Made by a program: the position numbers and the translations under genes
Notes under the pieces: model-generated
Databases searched by the model: none
What the model was told of the DNA's origin: nothing
What the model saw: the letters and a program-made list of their open reading frames with translations, nothing else
Shown: positions 21,696-33,204 of the stretch, piece after piece
Layout of the letters: every line of letters starts with the position of its first letter
Numbering within the stretch: position 1 is the stretch's first letter
NCBI GenBank assembly: GCA_037043455.1
Contig: JAWPHD010005099.1
Location: forward strand, 62,001-126,000
DNA: 64,000 nucleotides
Direction of reading: 5' to 3'
Origin: Cyrtodaria siliqua
Taxonomy: Eukaryota; Mollusca; Bivalvia; Adapedonta; Hiatellidae

Positions 21696-22372
21696 TACTT
21701 CAACCTACAAGAACTTGCTTTTCAATCGATATAAAAGAAATATGTTTAAATCATTAAGCAAGGCACGATTATTAGGCGACATTTCATGATCATATAGAGA
21801 ACAATTAATACTGAAAACCTTTTAAGCATGCAATTAATAAACCATTGAACCTTTAATGTGTTTTACTTCGTGTCATATGTCTATGGCGCAGTATTCCAGA
21901 GTGGCATGACTATGTATTTGAGCAATGAGCTCACTGCTACAAGTAGATACCGTCCCGTTTCCCGTCGTGAAATGAATGAAATGTAGTTAAAATCGACATT
22001 AACTCCATGCATCTCTCTCTCTCTCTTTCACTTATTTTCAATTTAATGTATCACCATTTTTGGTAATGACAATTTATTTTTAAGCATTTAAACATTCGCT
22101 TTAAACATGTTTTAAGTATAAGGGTTAATAAGTCATGTAACGGTCAGAACCACCGTTGTATAACGACCATGTACTGCACTTTCAGCTATATGACATATGA
22201 AAGGCTTCAAAATAAATGCATAGATCAAACTAAGAATATTCTCAGTCTGCTTTCATACATTGATGTTATGTAAAATTACTCACTTTATTCATTACTCAGA
22301 TTACGAGTACACCAGCGTCTCTCGTTCTTTAACGGGGTTGAGGGTATATGAAACGCAAACACACACATACAC

Positions 22373-22376
<4 letters not shown>

Positions 22377-22412
<36 letters not shown>
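22377..22412. repeat. (AG)n microsatellite
   Basis: Eighteen AG dinucleotides directly after a short CA-rich stretch. The duplicated locus has a CA-type microsatellite instead (46050-46080). Confidence 0.95.
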
Positions 22413-22415
<3 letters not shown>

Positions 22416-23389
22416 CCCGAGTCATAGAAAGTAAAACATAATACCACTTAGACGTTCTAGACATTAATAACATTGGGTGTGTTATGAAGATAACAGTCGT
22501 ATCAGAAATTAATTACAAAATCACTTTTTATTGATTTTCCTAATGTGCTGAAGTATTAGTGTCAATACTCGTTTTTATCGCTTTCGTAATAAATCGTGTT
22601 CAGTCGCATTAGTTATTACTCAATATGCAGAGAAAATAATGACACAAATGTGTTTAAAGTCGCCTGCAAAACAGTTATCACAGCAAGAGTAAACTGTCTG
22701 ATTTCTACAACTGATTAATGCACTGATACAATTTTATATCGAAACGTTAAGCATGCTTCCAAGTTGAACAAAACACGTTGATTTTTCCTTCTCAAGCTGA
22801 ACCAATTATATGGATCATAGCATAGCCATACAATGCTTTGCTCCGTGATTAGAAAATATGCACTATCTCTTTAAAATAGAAAGCGCATACAACTCAATGC
22901 ACCATTGGCAAACCAGGAGGTCAAACAGCAAAACAAAGTCCAACAGTATATTGAAAACCCCAAACTGCACGAAAATCGTAAAAAGCTCGTTTCATTTCTA
23001 TGTATACTACATCTCTAAACGCTTAACTTCTTGTCTTACTGCCTTAGAGATTACAAAAATGAGAAAAAATCGTCACCCAAACGCAATGGTACTTTAGATA
23101 TGCACTGAACCACAAACAAAGAGCAAATTAAATATACAATGAAAAGGACAATACACAACACACATAGTCGTGACGACAGGGTTATACAGTTGGAAGTGCC
23201 GGTATGGCCCACTGGTTAGCTTAAGTCAATTTAAGCGTACACAACCTCGTTATTATCCTGTCTTCAGCGCTTAAAAGTGCATCTCATCAAAAGGAAATCT
23301 CTGACAATAAAGTCTACATCCAGAGAAGTTGAAACGGTATTGCGATAAAGATATTGACAATTTTGGCCGGGTCGTTCCGTTTCAAGATG

Positions 23390-23945
23390 TACCTTGTAGA
23401 TACTATAACCATTGTACCATGTAGATACTATAACCATTGTACCATGTAGATATTATAACCAATGTACTATCATGTTGATACTATAACCATTGTACCATTT
23501 AGATACTATAACCATTGTACCATGTAGATACTATAACCAATGGACCATGTAGATATTATAACCAATGTACCATGTAGATACGATAACCAATGTACCATCT
23601 ATATACTATAACCATTGTACCATTTAGCTACTATAACCATTGTACCATGTAGATACTATAACAAACGTACCATGTCGATACTATAAAACATGTACCATGT
23701 CGATACTATAACCAATGTACCATATATATACTATAACAATGTACCATGTAGATACTATAACCAATGTACCATGTCGATAATATAACCAATGTACTATGCC
23801 GATATTATAACCAATGTACCATGGAGATAATATAACCAATGTACCATGTAGATACTATAACCAATGAACCATGTAGATACTATAATAAATATACCAATGT
23901 ACTATGTTTTTACTATAACCAATATGCCATGCCGATACTATAACT
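23390..23945. repeat. 25-bp minisatellite
   Basis: Units resemble ACCATGTAGATACTATAACC followed by AATGT (25 bp), about 22 copies with point changes (AGATA/CGATA, CCAAT/CCATT) and a few longer units. No open frame runs through it. Confidence 0.93.
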
Positions 23946-24239
23946 AATGAGATGCTAACAGTCCATGTCATCATTTTAAAAATACATGTAGAAGACATCT
24001 AAAGCGTTTTTCTTGTAAAATGATGTAGATCATGACTCATAATGAGAACATGTCACGTGTGAGTCTCTCTTGTCGATGGCGCATACGCTTTTTTTATCTA
24101 CTGCCTTAATGCCAAGGTATGATATGTCTTTGAGTTACATATGTTGGTTTTTGATAACCTGATATGGGTATATTCGCGGAACTGTATGCTTCACAACATT
24201 TGAGATATCATTTGTTGCCAGACAGTTCGGGCATTATTT

Positions 24240-24380
24240 GTAAACCGGATATTCGGGGTACCATACGTTGCCCAATATACGGGGTACCATCTGTTTCCCA
24301 ATACTCGGGATACCATTTGTTGCCAATATTCGTAGTAGCATTTGTTGCCCAATATTTGGGGTACCATTTGATGCCTATTG
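24240..24380. repeat. 26-bp minisatellite, about 5-6 copies
   Basis: Units built on GGGGTACCATTTGTTGCCCA plus ATATTC (26 bp). An open frame at 24164-24391 is a by-product. Confidence 0.85.
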
Positions 24381-24389
24381 AATTAATAT

Positions 24390-25125
24390 GATGTATTTGT
24401 GTACATGTGTGTTACTTTACAATTAAACATATTGCTATAAAACACACACTGAGCGAATAGAATGTCCCACTGTTATGTCAATTAAGGCCAGATACGAAAC
24501 CTCGATATTAACAAATCAAACATGTCCGTACATCAGTTTGAGCGACATTTCAAATTGTTACGTAAACTATCACATATTACAACTGTTATCAGGAAGAAGT
24601 GTAACTTTAAGTTGATTACTTTTATTACCAGACATTATAATTTAGAGTCCATCCTATACCCATATATCATTTCTACTGACATTATAAATGACGCATATCG
24701 ACAAGAGTAATAAAATAGTTCACCTTTTTTTCTTTTAAAAAGTAAAGTGGACGACGAAGGAGAGAGCCGGAACAAAATAGAAAAACTATGCTAATTCAGT
24801 ACTAAATAACAAAGCGCTTACATAAATGGCCTGTTATCGACAGTAAACACATGAGAGGAACACAGTACGATCACGATAATGAGTTATAGTGTATCAATAA
24901 TTCAGTACTACTGGGTAAGAGTGGCGTCATTGTTATCTCAGAATATACAAATTAATCTCTCACAAGTCTCTTATAGCCGTAGGATGATGTTCTGTCCTCA
25001 AATTACCTTTATAAAGCACCTGCCAATTAAACCATTACGTTTACAAAGCACCTGCCAATCAAAACATTAGAATCAATTTTTTACATTGTAAGTCAATTCA
25101 CAATTTAATTAGTATTTAATCGTCT
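24390..25125. other. Non-coding stretch
   Basis: No gene is supported. A small local duplication is visible near 25010-25065, where AAAGCACCTGCCAA occurs twice. Confidence 0.5.
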
Positions 25126-25129
25126 TGTT

Positions 25130-26925
25130 CACTCTGAATGCAATGGGGAGCAATATTGTTCATTCTGTATACAATGGAGATCAATATTGTTCAATCTGTA
25201 TACGAACTGGAGCAATATGGTAGGTACACTCTGTATACGATGGGGAATAATATCGTTCACAGTGTACACGATGGGGAGCAATATTGTTCACTCTGTATAC
25301 GATGTGGAGAAATATTGTTCACTGTGTACACGATGGGGAGCAATATTGTTAACTCTGTATACGATGTGGAGCAATATGGTTCACTCTGTATACGATGGGT
25401 TGCAATATTGTTCAATCTGTATACGATGGAGATCAATATTGTTCATTCTGTATACAATGGAGATCAATATTGTTTATTATGTATACGAATGGGAACAATA
25501 TGGTAGGTACACTGTGTATACGATGGGGACAAATATTGTTCGCTATGTATACGATGGGGGAGCAATATCGTTCACTGTGTATACGAACTGGAGCAATATG
25601 GTAGGTACACTCTGTATACGATGGGGACAAATATTGTTCACTATGTATACGATGGGGAGCAATATCGTTCACTGTGTACACGATGTGGAGAAATATTGTT
25701 CACTCTGTATACGATGGGGAGCAATATTGTTCACTCTGTATACGCTGGGGAGCAATATTGTTCACTCTGTATACGATGGGGAGCAATATTGTTCACTCTG
25801 TATACGATGGGGAGCAATATTGTTCACTCTGTATACGATGGGGAGCAATATTGTTCACTCTGTATACGATGGGGAGCAATATTGTTCACTCTGTATACGA
25901 TGGAGATCAATATTTTTCATTCTGTATACAATGGAGATCAATATTGTTCACTCTGTATACGAATGGGAACAATATGGTAGGTACACTCTGCATACGATGG
26001 GGACAAATAGTGTTCGCTGTGTATACGATGGGGAGCAATATCGTTCACTGTGTATACGAACTGGAGCAATATGGTAGGTACACTCTGTATACGATGGGGA
26101 CAAATATTGTTCACTATGTATACGATGGGGAGCAATATTGTTCACTCTGTATACGATGGGGAATAATATCGTTCACTGTGTACACGATGTGGAGAAATAG
26201 TGTTCACTCTGTATACGATGGGGAGCAATATTGTTCACTCTGTATACGATGGGGAGCAATATTGTTCACTCTGTATACGATGGGGAGCAATATTGTTCAC
26301 TCTGTATACGATGGGGAGCAATATTGTTCACTCTGTATACGATGGGGAGCAATATTGTTCACTCTGTATACGATGGGGAGCAATATTGTTCACTCTGTAT
26401 ACGATGGAGATCAATATTGTTCATTCTGTATACAATGGAGATCAATATTGTTCACTCTGTATACGAATGGGAACAATATGGTAGGTACACTCTGCATACG
26501 ATGGGGACAAATAGTGTTCGCTATGTATACGATGGGGAGCAATATTGTTCACTCTGTATTTGATGGGGAGCAATATTGTTCACTCTGTATACGATGGGGA
26601 GCAATATTGTTCACTCTGTATACGATGCGGAGAAATATTGTTAACTCTGTATACGATGTGGATAACTATTGTTCACTCTGTACACGATGGGGAGCAATAT
26701 TGTTCACTATGTATACGATGGGGAGCAATATTGTTCATTCTGTATATGATCGGGGCAATATTTTTCACTCTGTATAAGATGGGGAGAAATATTGTTCACT
26801 CTGTATACGATGGGGAGCAATAGTGTTCGCATTGTACGCTCGTATATAATGGGCAGCACTATGGCTCACTCTGTATACGAATTGGAGCCATATGGTTCAC
26901 TCTGTATACGATGGGGAGCAATTAT
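25130..26925. repeat. 31-bp minisatellite array, about 1.8 kb
   Basis: The unit begins GGGGAGCAATATTGTTCACT and continues CTGTATACGAT (31 bp, checked between 25744 and 25775), about 58 copies. The plus strand of the unit has no stop triplet, so all plus frames stay open with a 31-residue period, while the minus strand is closed by TCA; this explains the 296- and 367-residue frames. Variant blocks with GGTAGGTACA at about 25219, 25502, 25600, 25975, 26069 and 26479 show higher-order duplication. Confidence 0.96.
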
Positions 26926-26969
26926 ACACGACTTACAGATAAGCGGCAGCATTTACTCGCCGTTTTGGG

Positions 26970-28055
26970 ATGAGGAATAAATATAAAAAGATCGGACAGG
27001 GAAAGTAGCATTCAAGGAGGACAGTCAACCACAAAACACAGAAACAAACATGCAAACAGACAAACAAGAAGGCAAAAGTAATAATAAAAGCAAACGACAT
27101 CACAAACACAAAAGGGTTGATAATAGGGCTACCGCCTTGGAACGGTCAGTGGCAAAGTAGGAGTTTAAACCGGTTCTAGGGTGCACCAAACCTCACACTT
27201 ACCCTATTGTCATCCCATTAAAACAGGACAGTGTAAATAAAGAAATCCCCGCCATGATCTAATCTCTAACCAACAAGGCAGCATCAGTAGGCAATATAAG
27301 TAAAACACAAACATGCTCGTGTAAATATAATACAAAAAAACAATAGCCTAGAAAGCCACAATGAAGGTACTCATTGACTTGGCAGAAGCCAGAGCAACAA
27401 GAGAATTAACCATTAAGGGCACGACAATTAAAGAGGAAAGCATAGTGGCGAACTGTAAAAGGGTCCACCACCAAGCATGCAGTACGTTGCAAAATGATAG
27501 GGTAACAAGTTTAACAAAGATAGTATGAAAGTGATCATGACCAAGAATCTTACGAAGTTTATAAATCACATCACCATAGAAGTCAGGTTGTGATAGTCCT
27601 TGTCGCAGAAGAGTCCTTAAATTACTTTTATGTTTGCAAAGAAGATCAGGGTTACGATAATAAAAGTTTGCAAAGGTTTTACTAAGTATATGGTAACGGT
27701 TACCCTGATTGAGTAGCTTTTTAGTTATACAAAGATTACGAATATTAAAGTCCTCAACTCGAGTACAAGTTCTTGAAAAACGAATAAATTGAGGCACATA
27801 CACCCCGTAAAAAGTTGCTCGGGGGACATCCCCTTCCAAGTGGGGGTAATTAACAATGTCAAAATTAAAATCATCTCTCTTGTCATAGATTTTGCTAATT
27901 ATTTCACCATTTTCAATCGAGAGATCTAATTCAAGAAAAGAAGCGTTATTATCAGATATATTAGCTTTATTAATATGAAGTTCTTTAGGATAAATATTAT
28001 CAGCCATTGTTGGAAAGAAAGGGTTGTCAATGTTCAGTCTATACCTAGTAGGATA
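26970..28055 (-). mobile_element. YLDD reverse-transcriptase element: C-terminal coding part plus full 3' tail
   Basis: The longest linked copy. On the minus strand from about 28050 the frame reads RYRLNIDNPFF, in which the catalytic DD after RY is lost. An open frame from 28007 gives IYPKELHINKANI, FLELDLSIENGEII, IYDKRDDFNFDIVNYPHL, GDVPRATFYGVYV, NQGNRYHILSKTFANFYYRN and GLSQPDFYGDVIYKLRKIL. Near 27520 a short deletion shifts the frame, so the predicted end differs from the family's normal C-terminus, which continues in another frame (ILQRTACLVVDPFTVRHYAF). From about 27430 down to 26970 comes the full tail with GGTTTGGTGCACCCTAGAAC and the CGGTAGCCCTATTATCAACC core. Confidence 0.9.
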
Positions 28056-28059
28056 ATGT

Positions 28060-30885
28060 TAATACTGATAAGTGCACAGTGGTAACACCAGCTTTACGGT
28101 GTTTAAAGTGTTAAGAGCTTAAACGATGGCAGACGGTTGCTTTTGATCGGCGTGAAGTTAAGATACAACAGTGTTAGCAGCGTAGTTGGTGGCCACGAGT
28201 AATGAAAAGATATATGATTAGCATCCTGGCTGGGTGTCTGAGATTTCTGTTTATAGTTAATCATACAATCTATATAACTAAATCAAATACAATATTCCAA
28301 TTTAGAGTCAATATGAATTCATGACTTAACTTTTATCCCTGCATCATGTACAGCATATCCATATCTCATTACGTGACGACTGTTATGTGATGTGTTGTAG
28401 TCTTTCATAAAATGCATAGTGTACATATTTATATTTATGAATGTAATAATGGCTGTATTACTTGAAACCATATTCATGACAAGGGCTAATACAATATATA
28501 TATATGGGTCTCACAGGAAGGCATTGAGTGGTTTAGACTGAGTAAAGAATGAATGTCAGTGATGCATTTAACTATGTTTAATGCAATTGCTAAAACATGT
28601 CAAAGATATATACAATTATCAAAGAAAACCAAGCGCATTCATCTATGAAAAAAATGAATGTTGTATTACTGTATAAGACGTTGGTGCTCTGTATATAAAC
28701 ACCCTCATGTATACGCAAAATATAAATGTTGTTGATGTTTTTATTTAATCACTTGTAAAGATATCACTAATCAATAAACAATAGGCGAACTATTCTCATT
28801 CAGTTATATTATCAATGTTGTATACATGTATGCTGTTATTATATTATAATATTAGTCCTACTTGTGTTACCATTTAATATAAAAAAAAACTAAGTCGTTT
28901 ATCAAGTGTTCGACTATTTTTAAAATGGCAAACAATGCTACTTTATATTATGATGTCAGCGCAGAAAAGCGGTATGGAGGACGCTTCGGCAGCGTAATAT
29001 CCTCTAATTTGTTTTCGTGTTGAAGGTATGATGCGCCCATGGGCAATCGTCAAATGTTCACGTCGCGAGACGTAGATATGGGCTCATGATAGCGACAAAT
29101 TGACCAATGAAACTTTAAGAATTTTCTTTACAGTTTAGCACATGCTCATCAAACACAATGTATGTGCGGTATGTACATACATATTCTGAAATAATGTTTT
29201 ATATAGCATAAAACATGTTTAGAAGAAACGTTATGATATATATAGAACAATGAGCATGTTGTGCTAAGATGAATAACAATATGAGATTTAACATAGTATA
29301 AATACGTTAGAATTAAACAAAACTGAAAAAAATCCTAATTACTCATTTGTATATTTTATATCTCTATTTAACTAATTTTATTATTTTAAATGTATTTTAA
29401 AATAGTTGTGTCATATGTATTTTGTTTTGACCATTAGTTTCTAAATTATTTTTGTTTCTTGTTTTTTGTTTAAATTGTTACGTCTTTTGAGAGTTACCCT
29501 CCTTTTCTTTGAAAACATGAAATGTCATGATAAAAACACATAACACGAATGGAAGATATAAGATATACACTTCTTAAAATTGGTAGGAAATAATACAAAA
29601 CAAAAACATAAAAGTTTGACCCATGTATTACAGATGTTCCGTCTATTACAAAATTTAAACATGGATAATTCTGATTTACCTCTCTTTTAACTAAATATCG
29701 TTTGAAATCCAAGTAACTGTAATTCTATGTTAACATTAAGTATTTGGAAAATGTATTTTGCAAACGCATTTGTATTGATAATGCTAGTAAAGTTTGATGT
29801 CAAACACATTTTAGTTGGCATATAGTAGAATTAGGAACATCAATAGTTGCACTTAACAAAATCCAATTGTATAGGCGTTATAATCTTAATTTTCAGATAA
29901 CACATCGATTTGACAGCTTTAAAATGTGTTCATGTATTCAGGGTAGACGATAGAAACTCGTTATTTTGCAGTTCAACCGTATCTGCAATCAAACGTGAAA
30001 TACACACAACTGAGAATATTACTGGCATAGTAGTTTATTCAATTTAAATGGCACATAGAGCATTTTGAACAACAATTACCTATATGCATTTGTGATTAGA
30101 AAACATACAAACTACGCTCCTATATGGTTGATTTCTAGCTGGTCATTGACGGTCGCTGATTCTACTTTACGCTAACACAGTCATCGATGCACCGTCTATA
30201 AGACATGTACTGTAGCACCATTATGCCTTTGTTGTTTCTTTTGTATCTAAGAGACATAAAATCGAGAGGTATGCATTTCAAAGTAGAGTCATTCATTTAT
30301 TACATGGCAGATCTAGTTAAATCTTACCCGTTATTTCTGTCATACATTGATGTAAAACCTACGCGTTATTGTTAGTTTCAATTAGAAATAAAATAAAAGC
30401 TAGGTTACCTCGGACTACCCTTAGTATCTTTGAGATTGTTGTTAAGTGAAGCTGTTTCACACTAATTTTGAGACAGTGTGGTATGACTTTTTTTGAAAGA
30501 AAACGTGTGCCATGTTGTGTAGTGAATTTTGATGAGAGCATGCTTTAATAATATGACTTAAGTATATAAAACGTAATTAAGCTACGCGAAATGTGTATAC
30601 TTATTGTCTCTGTAGTTTCCCTTATATCAGTGATGATTAAGTTATACAATAGCCATTGATCAATTAGTTGTGTGCTTAATTGAGTGTTCGTTGTTTACGT
30701 AAAATAAAGATTTTCTCCGGTGGGCGGATTCGCCGCCTTACAAAGGATATTACGGATACATCGAATCCGGTTTTGAATGAACAGTATCGTTAATAACTGA
30801 AAGTTGTTCTGGGTTGTCATGAAATCATGAATCATTTGGCGAGTCTAAATAGAAACCTATCTTGTAATTAATTGTATTTGGCGGA
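28060..30885. other. Non-coding stretch of about 2.8 kb, nothing recognised
   Basis: AT-rich, with only short frames (the longest is 72 residues at 29494-29712 on the minus strand, without features). I found no tandem repeat, inverted repeat or homology to the rest of the window. Confidence 0.5.
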
Positions 30886-30889
30886 GAAG

Positions 30890-31284
30890 AATAAAACGTA
30901 TACATTATAATTGTGATCTAGCATTTCAGAACGTTCTGACTTAGTGATATTTAAGCTGGCGCATTAACAAGAACATAAACATTTGTTTAACTGGAAACGT
31001 ATGATACAATTTGCTTTGTTTTGGTTTAATAATGTAGTTTTCTTTTGTATACATTCAGACTTTCGTGGTGTCTGTTTTAAAGGGCCTGGAGGTGATTTGA
31101 AAGCAGTATGGTGTCATTTTAAATGCGAACATAAATCCATCAAAATGTGTTTCAGTGTGATATTAAATTTGCATGCACTCTAAACTAGGCCTACACCACG
31201 ATTCTCTACGAGTATTGTTAATGAAATAGTCTGTTATTGAAAACTCGACAGTCTGAAATTTTCTTTGTAAACATTATTAATTAT
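30890..31284. repeat. Local tandem duplication, copy 1 (left part, split by the LINE)
   Basis: Matches 35310-35700 in order: CGTATACATTATAA, AAACATTTGTTTAACTGGAA, TTTTAAAGGGCCTGGAGGTG, GCATGCACTCTAAACTAGGC. The right part of this copy continues after the LINE at 35216-35305 (ATGCTTTAAGACTCTTATCG). Confidence 0.85.
31271..31284. repeat. Target-site duplication of the LINE, left
   Basis: ACATTATTAATTAT, repeated exactly at 35216-35229 directly after the A-rich tail. Confidence 0.85.
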
Positions 31285-31344
31285 TAATAAACGTGCTAGA
31301 CTGCGACAATGGGCGGCGCTACAAAAGATACATATACTTTTTAT

Positions 31345-32190
31345 ATAAGAAACTCAATTCACGAGGGATTTAGAAAACAATCTCCGAACTGAATTTAGCG
31401 AGTACGTCTTATATAATGCGTTTGGTAGCAATAATAGCAGAGGTTGTTCCATTCTAGTTAAACATAAATTGCTCTGTGATATAATAGACATGCACACCGA
31501 TACCAAAGATAGATATATTCTTATTAATTTAGAAATAGAAAAAAATGTATACACTCTATTTAATATTTACGCACCAATCGAACTGCATGAACGAAATATA
31601 TTTTTTAAAGTCATAGATAAATTAATTCAAGAACATTCTTTAGGAATAAAAATAATAGGGGGCGACATGAATGACACGTTATCGCTTCAAGATAGAATAT
31701 CCAGACAGACTCACATTAATAGAAAAGCAGTAACGAGTTTATCAAAATTAATTAAAAATCCCAAATTAATGGATATTTGGCGGGATTATAATAAAAATTT
31801 ACTTGGAAAAGAAGAAATGGTTTTGAGAAGAGTAGGATAGACTTTTGGTTAACAGATGAAAATTTACGTCCCTCTGTTAGTTGTACAGATATTAGACCAG
31901 CACTAATTAAAAGTACCGATCATTTGGCAATTTCATTAAAAATAATAAATTCCTCTAATAGGGAACCCGGTTATTGGAAAATGAACAATTCCTATTTATC
32001 AGACATGCTTTATATTCAAGTAATAAATGAAACCCTAGATAGCTGTATAACGGAATTGAAACAAAATAATGTTAGAGATCAACTTATATGGGAATTGTGT
32101 AAAATTGAAATTAAAGATAAATCAATAAATTATGCGAAACAAAAAGCAAGAGATAGACGAACATACCTAAAACAACAAGAAGATAACTAA
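31345..32190 (+). pseudogene. LINE endonuclease domain remnant
   Basis: The frame reads ETQFTRDLENNLRTEF after an in-frame stop that replaces the usual glutamine, then NSRGCSILV, FNIYAPIELHERNIFF, IKIIGGDMND (the conserved GGDxN of apurinic-type endonucleases) and, after a frameshift near 31838, RIDFWL and STDHLAISLKI (the conserved SDH-type histidine box). The N-terminal catalytic half (the first Asn and Glu motifs) is missing by 5' truncation. The next about 80 residues are the linker to the reverse transcriptase. Confidence 0.87.
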
Positions 32191-32289
32191 AGCTTATACA
32201 AATAAATAAATTGCTAGATAACACATATGATAATGACGAGCTCAGAACGTTGAAAGGTATAATAGAAGCTGAGATAGAATGAATATATG

Positions 32290-33196
32290 TATTTCGAGCA
32301 AAGGGAGCTCAAATAAGGTCAAGAATAGATTATTTAGAAAAAGGTGAAAAAAATAATAAATATTTTTTAGGTTTAGAAAAATCGCGACAAACAAGGAAAG
32401 TTATGCATTCATTAACAGTAAATGGAAATAAAATAACGGAGAAAAAGAAAATATTAAACGAAGAATTTAAATTCTACCAAACACTGTACACTTCAGAAAA
32501 TATTAATGTTGACGAAGTCAAAACGTATTTGAATAAATCTACATTAGATAAAAAGCTTAATGATAGTGATGCATCGCTTAGTGATGGGGAACTAACATTT
32601 AATGAATGTGAAACAGCTGTTATAGAAATGAAATGTAATAAAAGCCCAGGACTCAACGGATTAACAGTCGAATTCTATCAGGCGTTTTGGAACAAAATAG
32701 GAAACATAACTCTCCTATCACTAAATGAGGGATATAGAAATGGCGAATTATCTAGGTCAAACACAAGGTGTACTCTACTCTTCAAAAAGGGCGATCCAGA
32801 TAATATAGAAAATTGGCGTCCAATAACGCTACTTAATGTGTAGATTATAAAATTGCGACACGAGTTTTAGCAAAACGCTTTCAGAAAGTGCTACCGAAAA
32901 AAATTAATATGGATCACCAAGGGTATATTAAAAATAGATTTATAGGATATAACATTAGACAGATCCAAGATATAATAGACTATACAGATAGACTTAATAT
33001 TGAGGGTGTTATCTTGTTTTTAGATTTTAGAAAAGCATTTGACACAGTTGAATGTAATTTTTTGTTTTTAGTACTTGAAAGTTTTGGCTTTAATGCATAC
33101 TTTATCAATTGGATAAAAATCTTGTATATAAAAGTAATGCATGCGTTATTAATAACAGATGGAAATCTGACTTCTTTAAACTCAACAGAACACTAA
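32290..33196 (+). pseudogene. LINE reverse transcriptase remnant (fingers and palm, motif C deleted)
   Basis: Recognisable blocks in order: RSRIDYLEKGEKNNKYFLGL, CNKSPGLNGLTVEFYQAFW (normally SPGxDG; here N replaces D), LLFKKGDPDNIENWRPITLL, a frameshift at about 32840, then DYKIATRVLAKRFQKVLPK, INMDHQGYIKNRFIGYNIR and ILFLDFRKAFDTVECNFLF (motif A, aspartate kept; C replaces the usual W). The sequence then jumps from the TSLNSTEH segment to the region after motif C, so the catalytic FADD/YADD box is gone. The block pattern is that of the L1/Tx1 clade. Confidence 0.9.
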
Positions 33197-33204
33197 ATTA
33201 GAAA

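Larger units (their letters stand above)
12880..23060. repeat. Segmental duplication copy A (about 10 kb, contains the intact GPCR)
   Basis: Long stretches match 35940-46875 in the same order and orientation: 12890/35945 (AAACTGAATCAT), 13020/36050 (AAATTTCGGATTGTT), 14660/38900 (CAGACGTCTGAAAATGAAAT), 15900/39900 (TCCGGCAGAGTGCATTTTGG), the receptor at 17752/43812, and 22770-23050/46500-46870 (TGCTTTGCTCCGTG; TTAACTTCTTGTCTTA). Differences are mostly insertions of mobile elements: copy A alone carries the retroelement tails at 19.5, 20.0 and 21.2 kb and the hairpin at 14.24 kb. Confidence 0.9.

Noticed and set aside
23390..23945. CRISPR-like array
   Set aside because: The 25-bp units are contiguous and degenerate, with no spacers; a minisatellite.
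25138..26823. Open frames of up to 367 residues with a 31-residue period
   Set aside because: Products of the 31-bp array, whose plus strand lacks stop triplets in every frame; no codon-position bias is visible.
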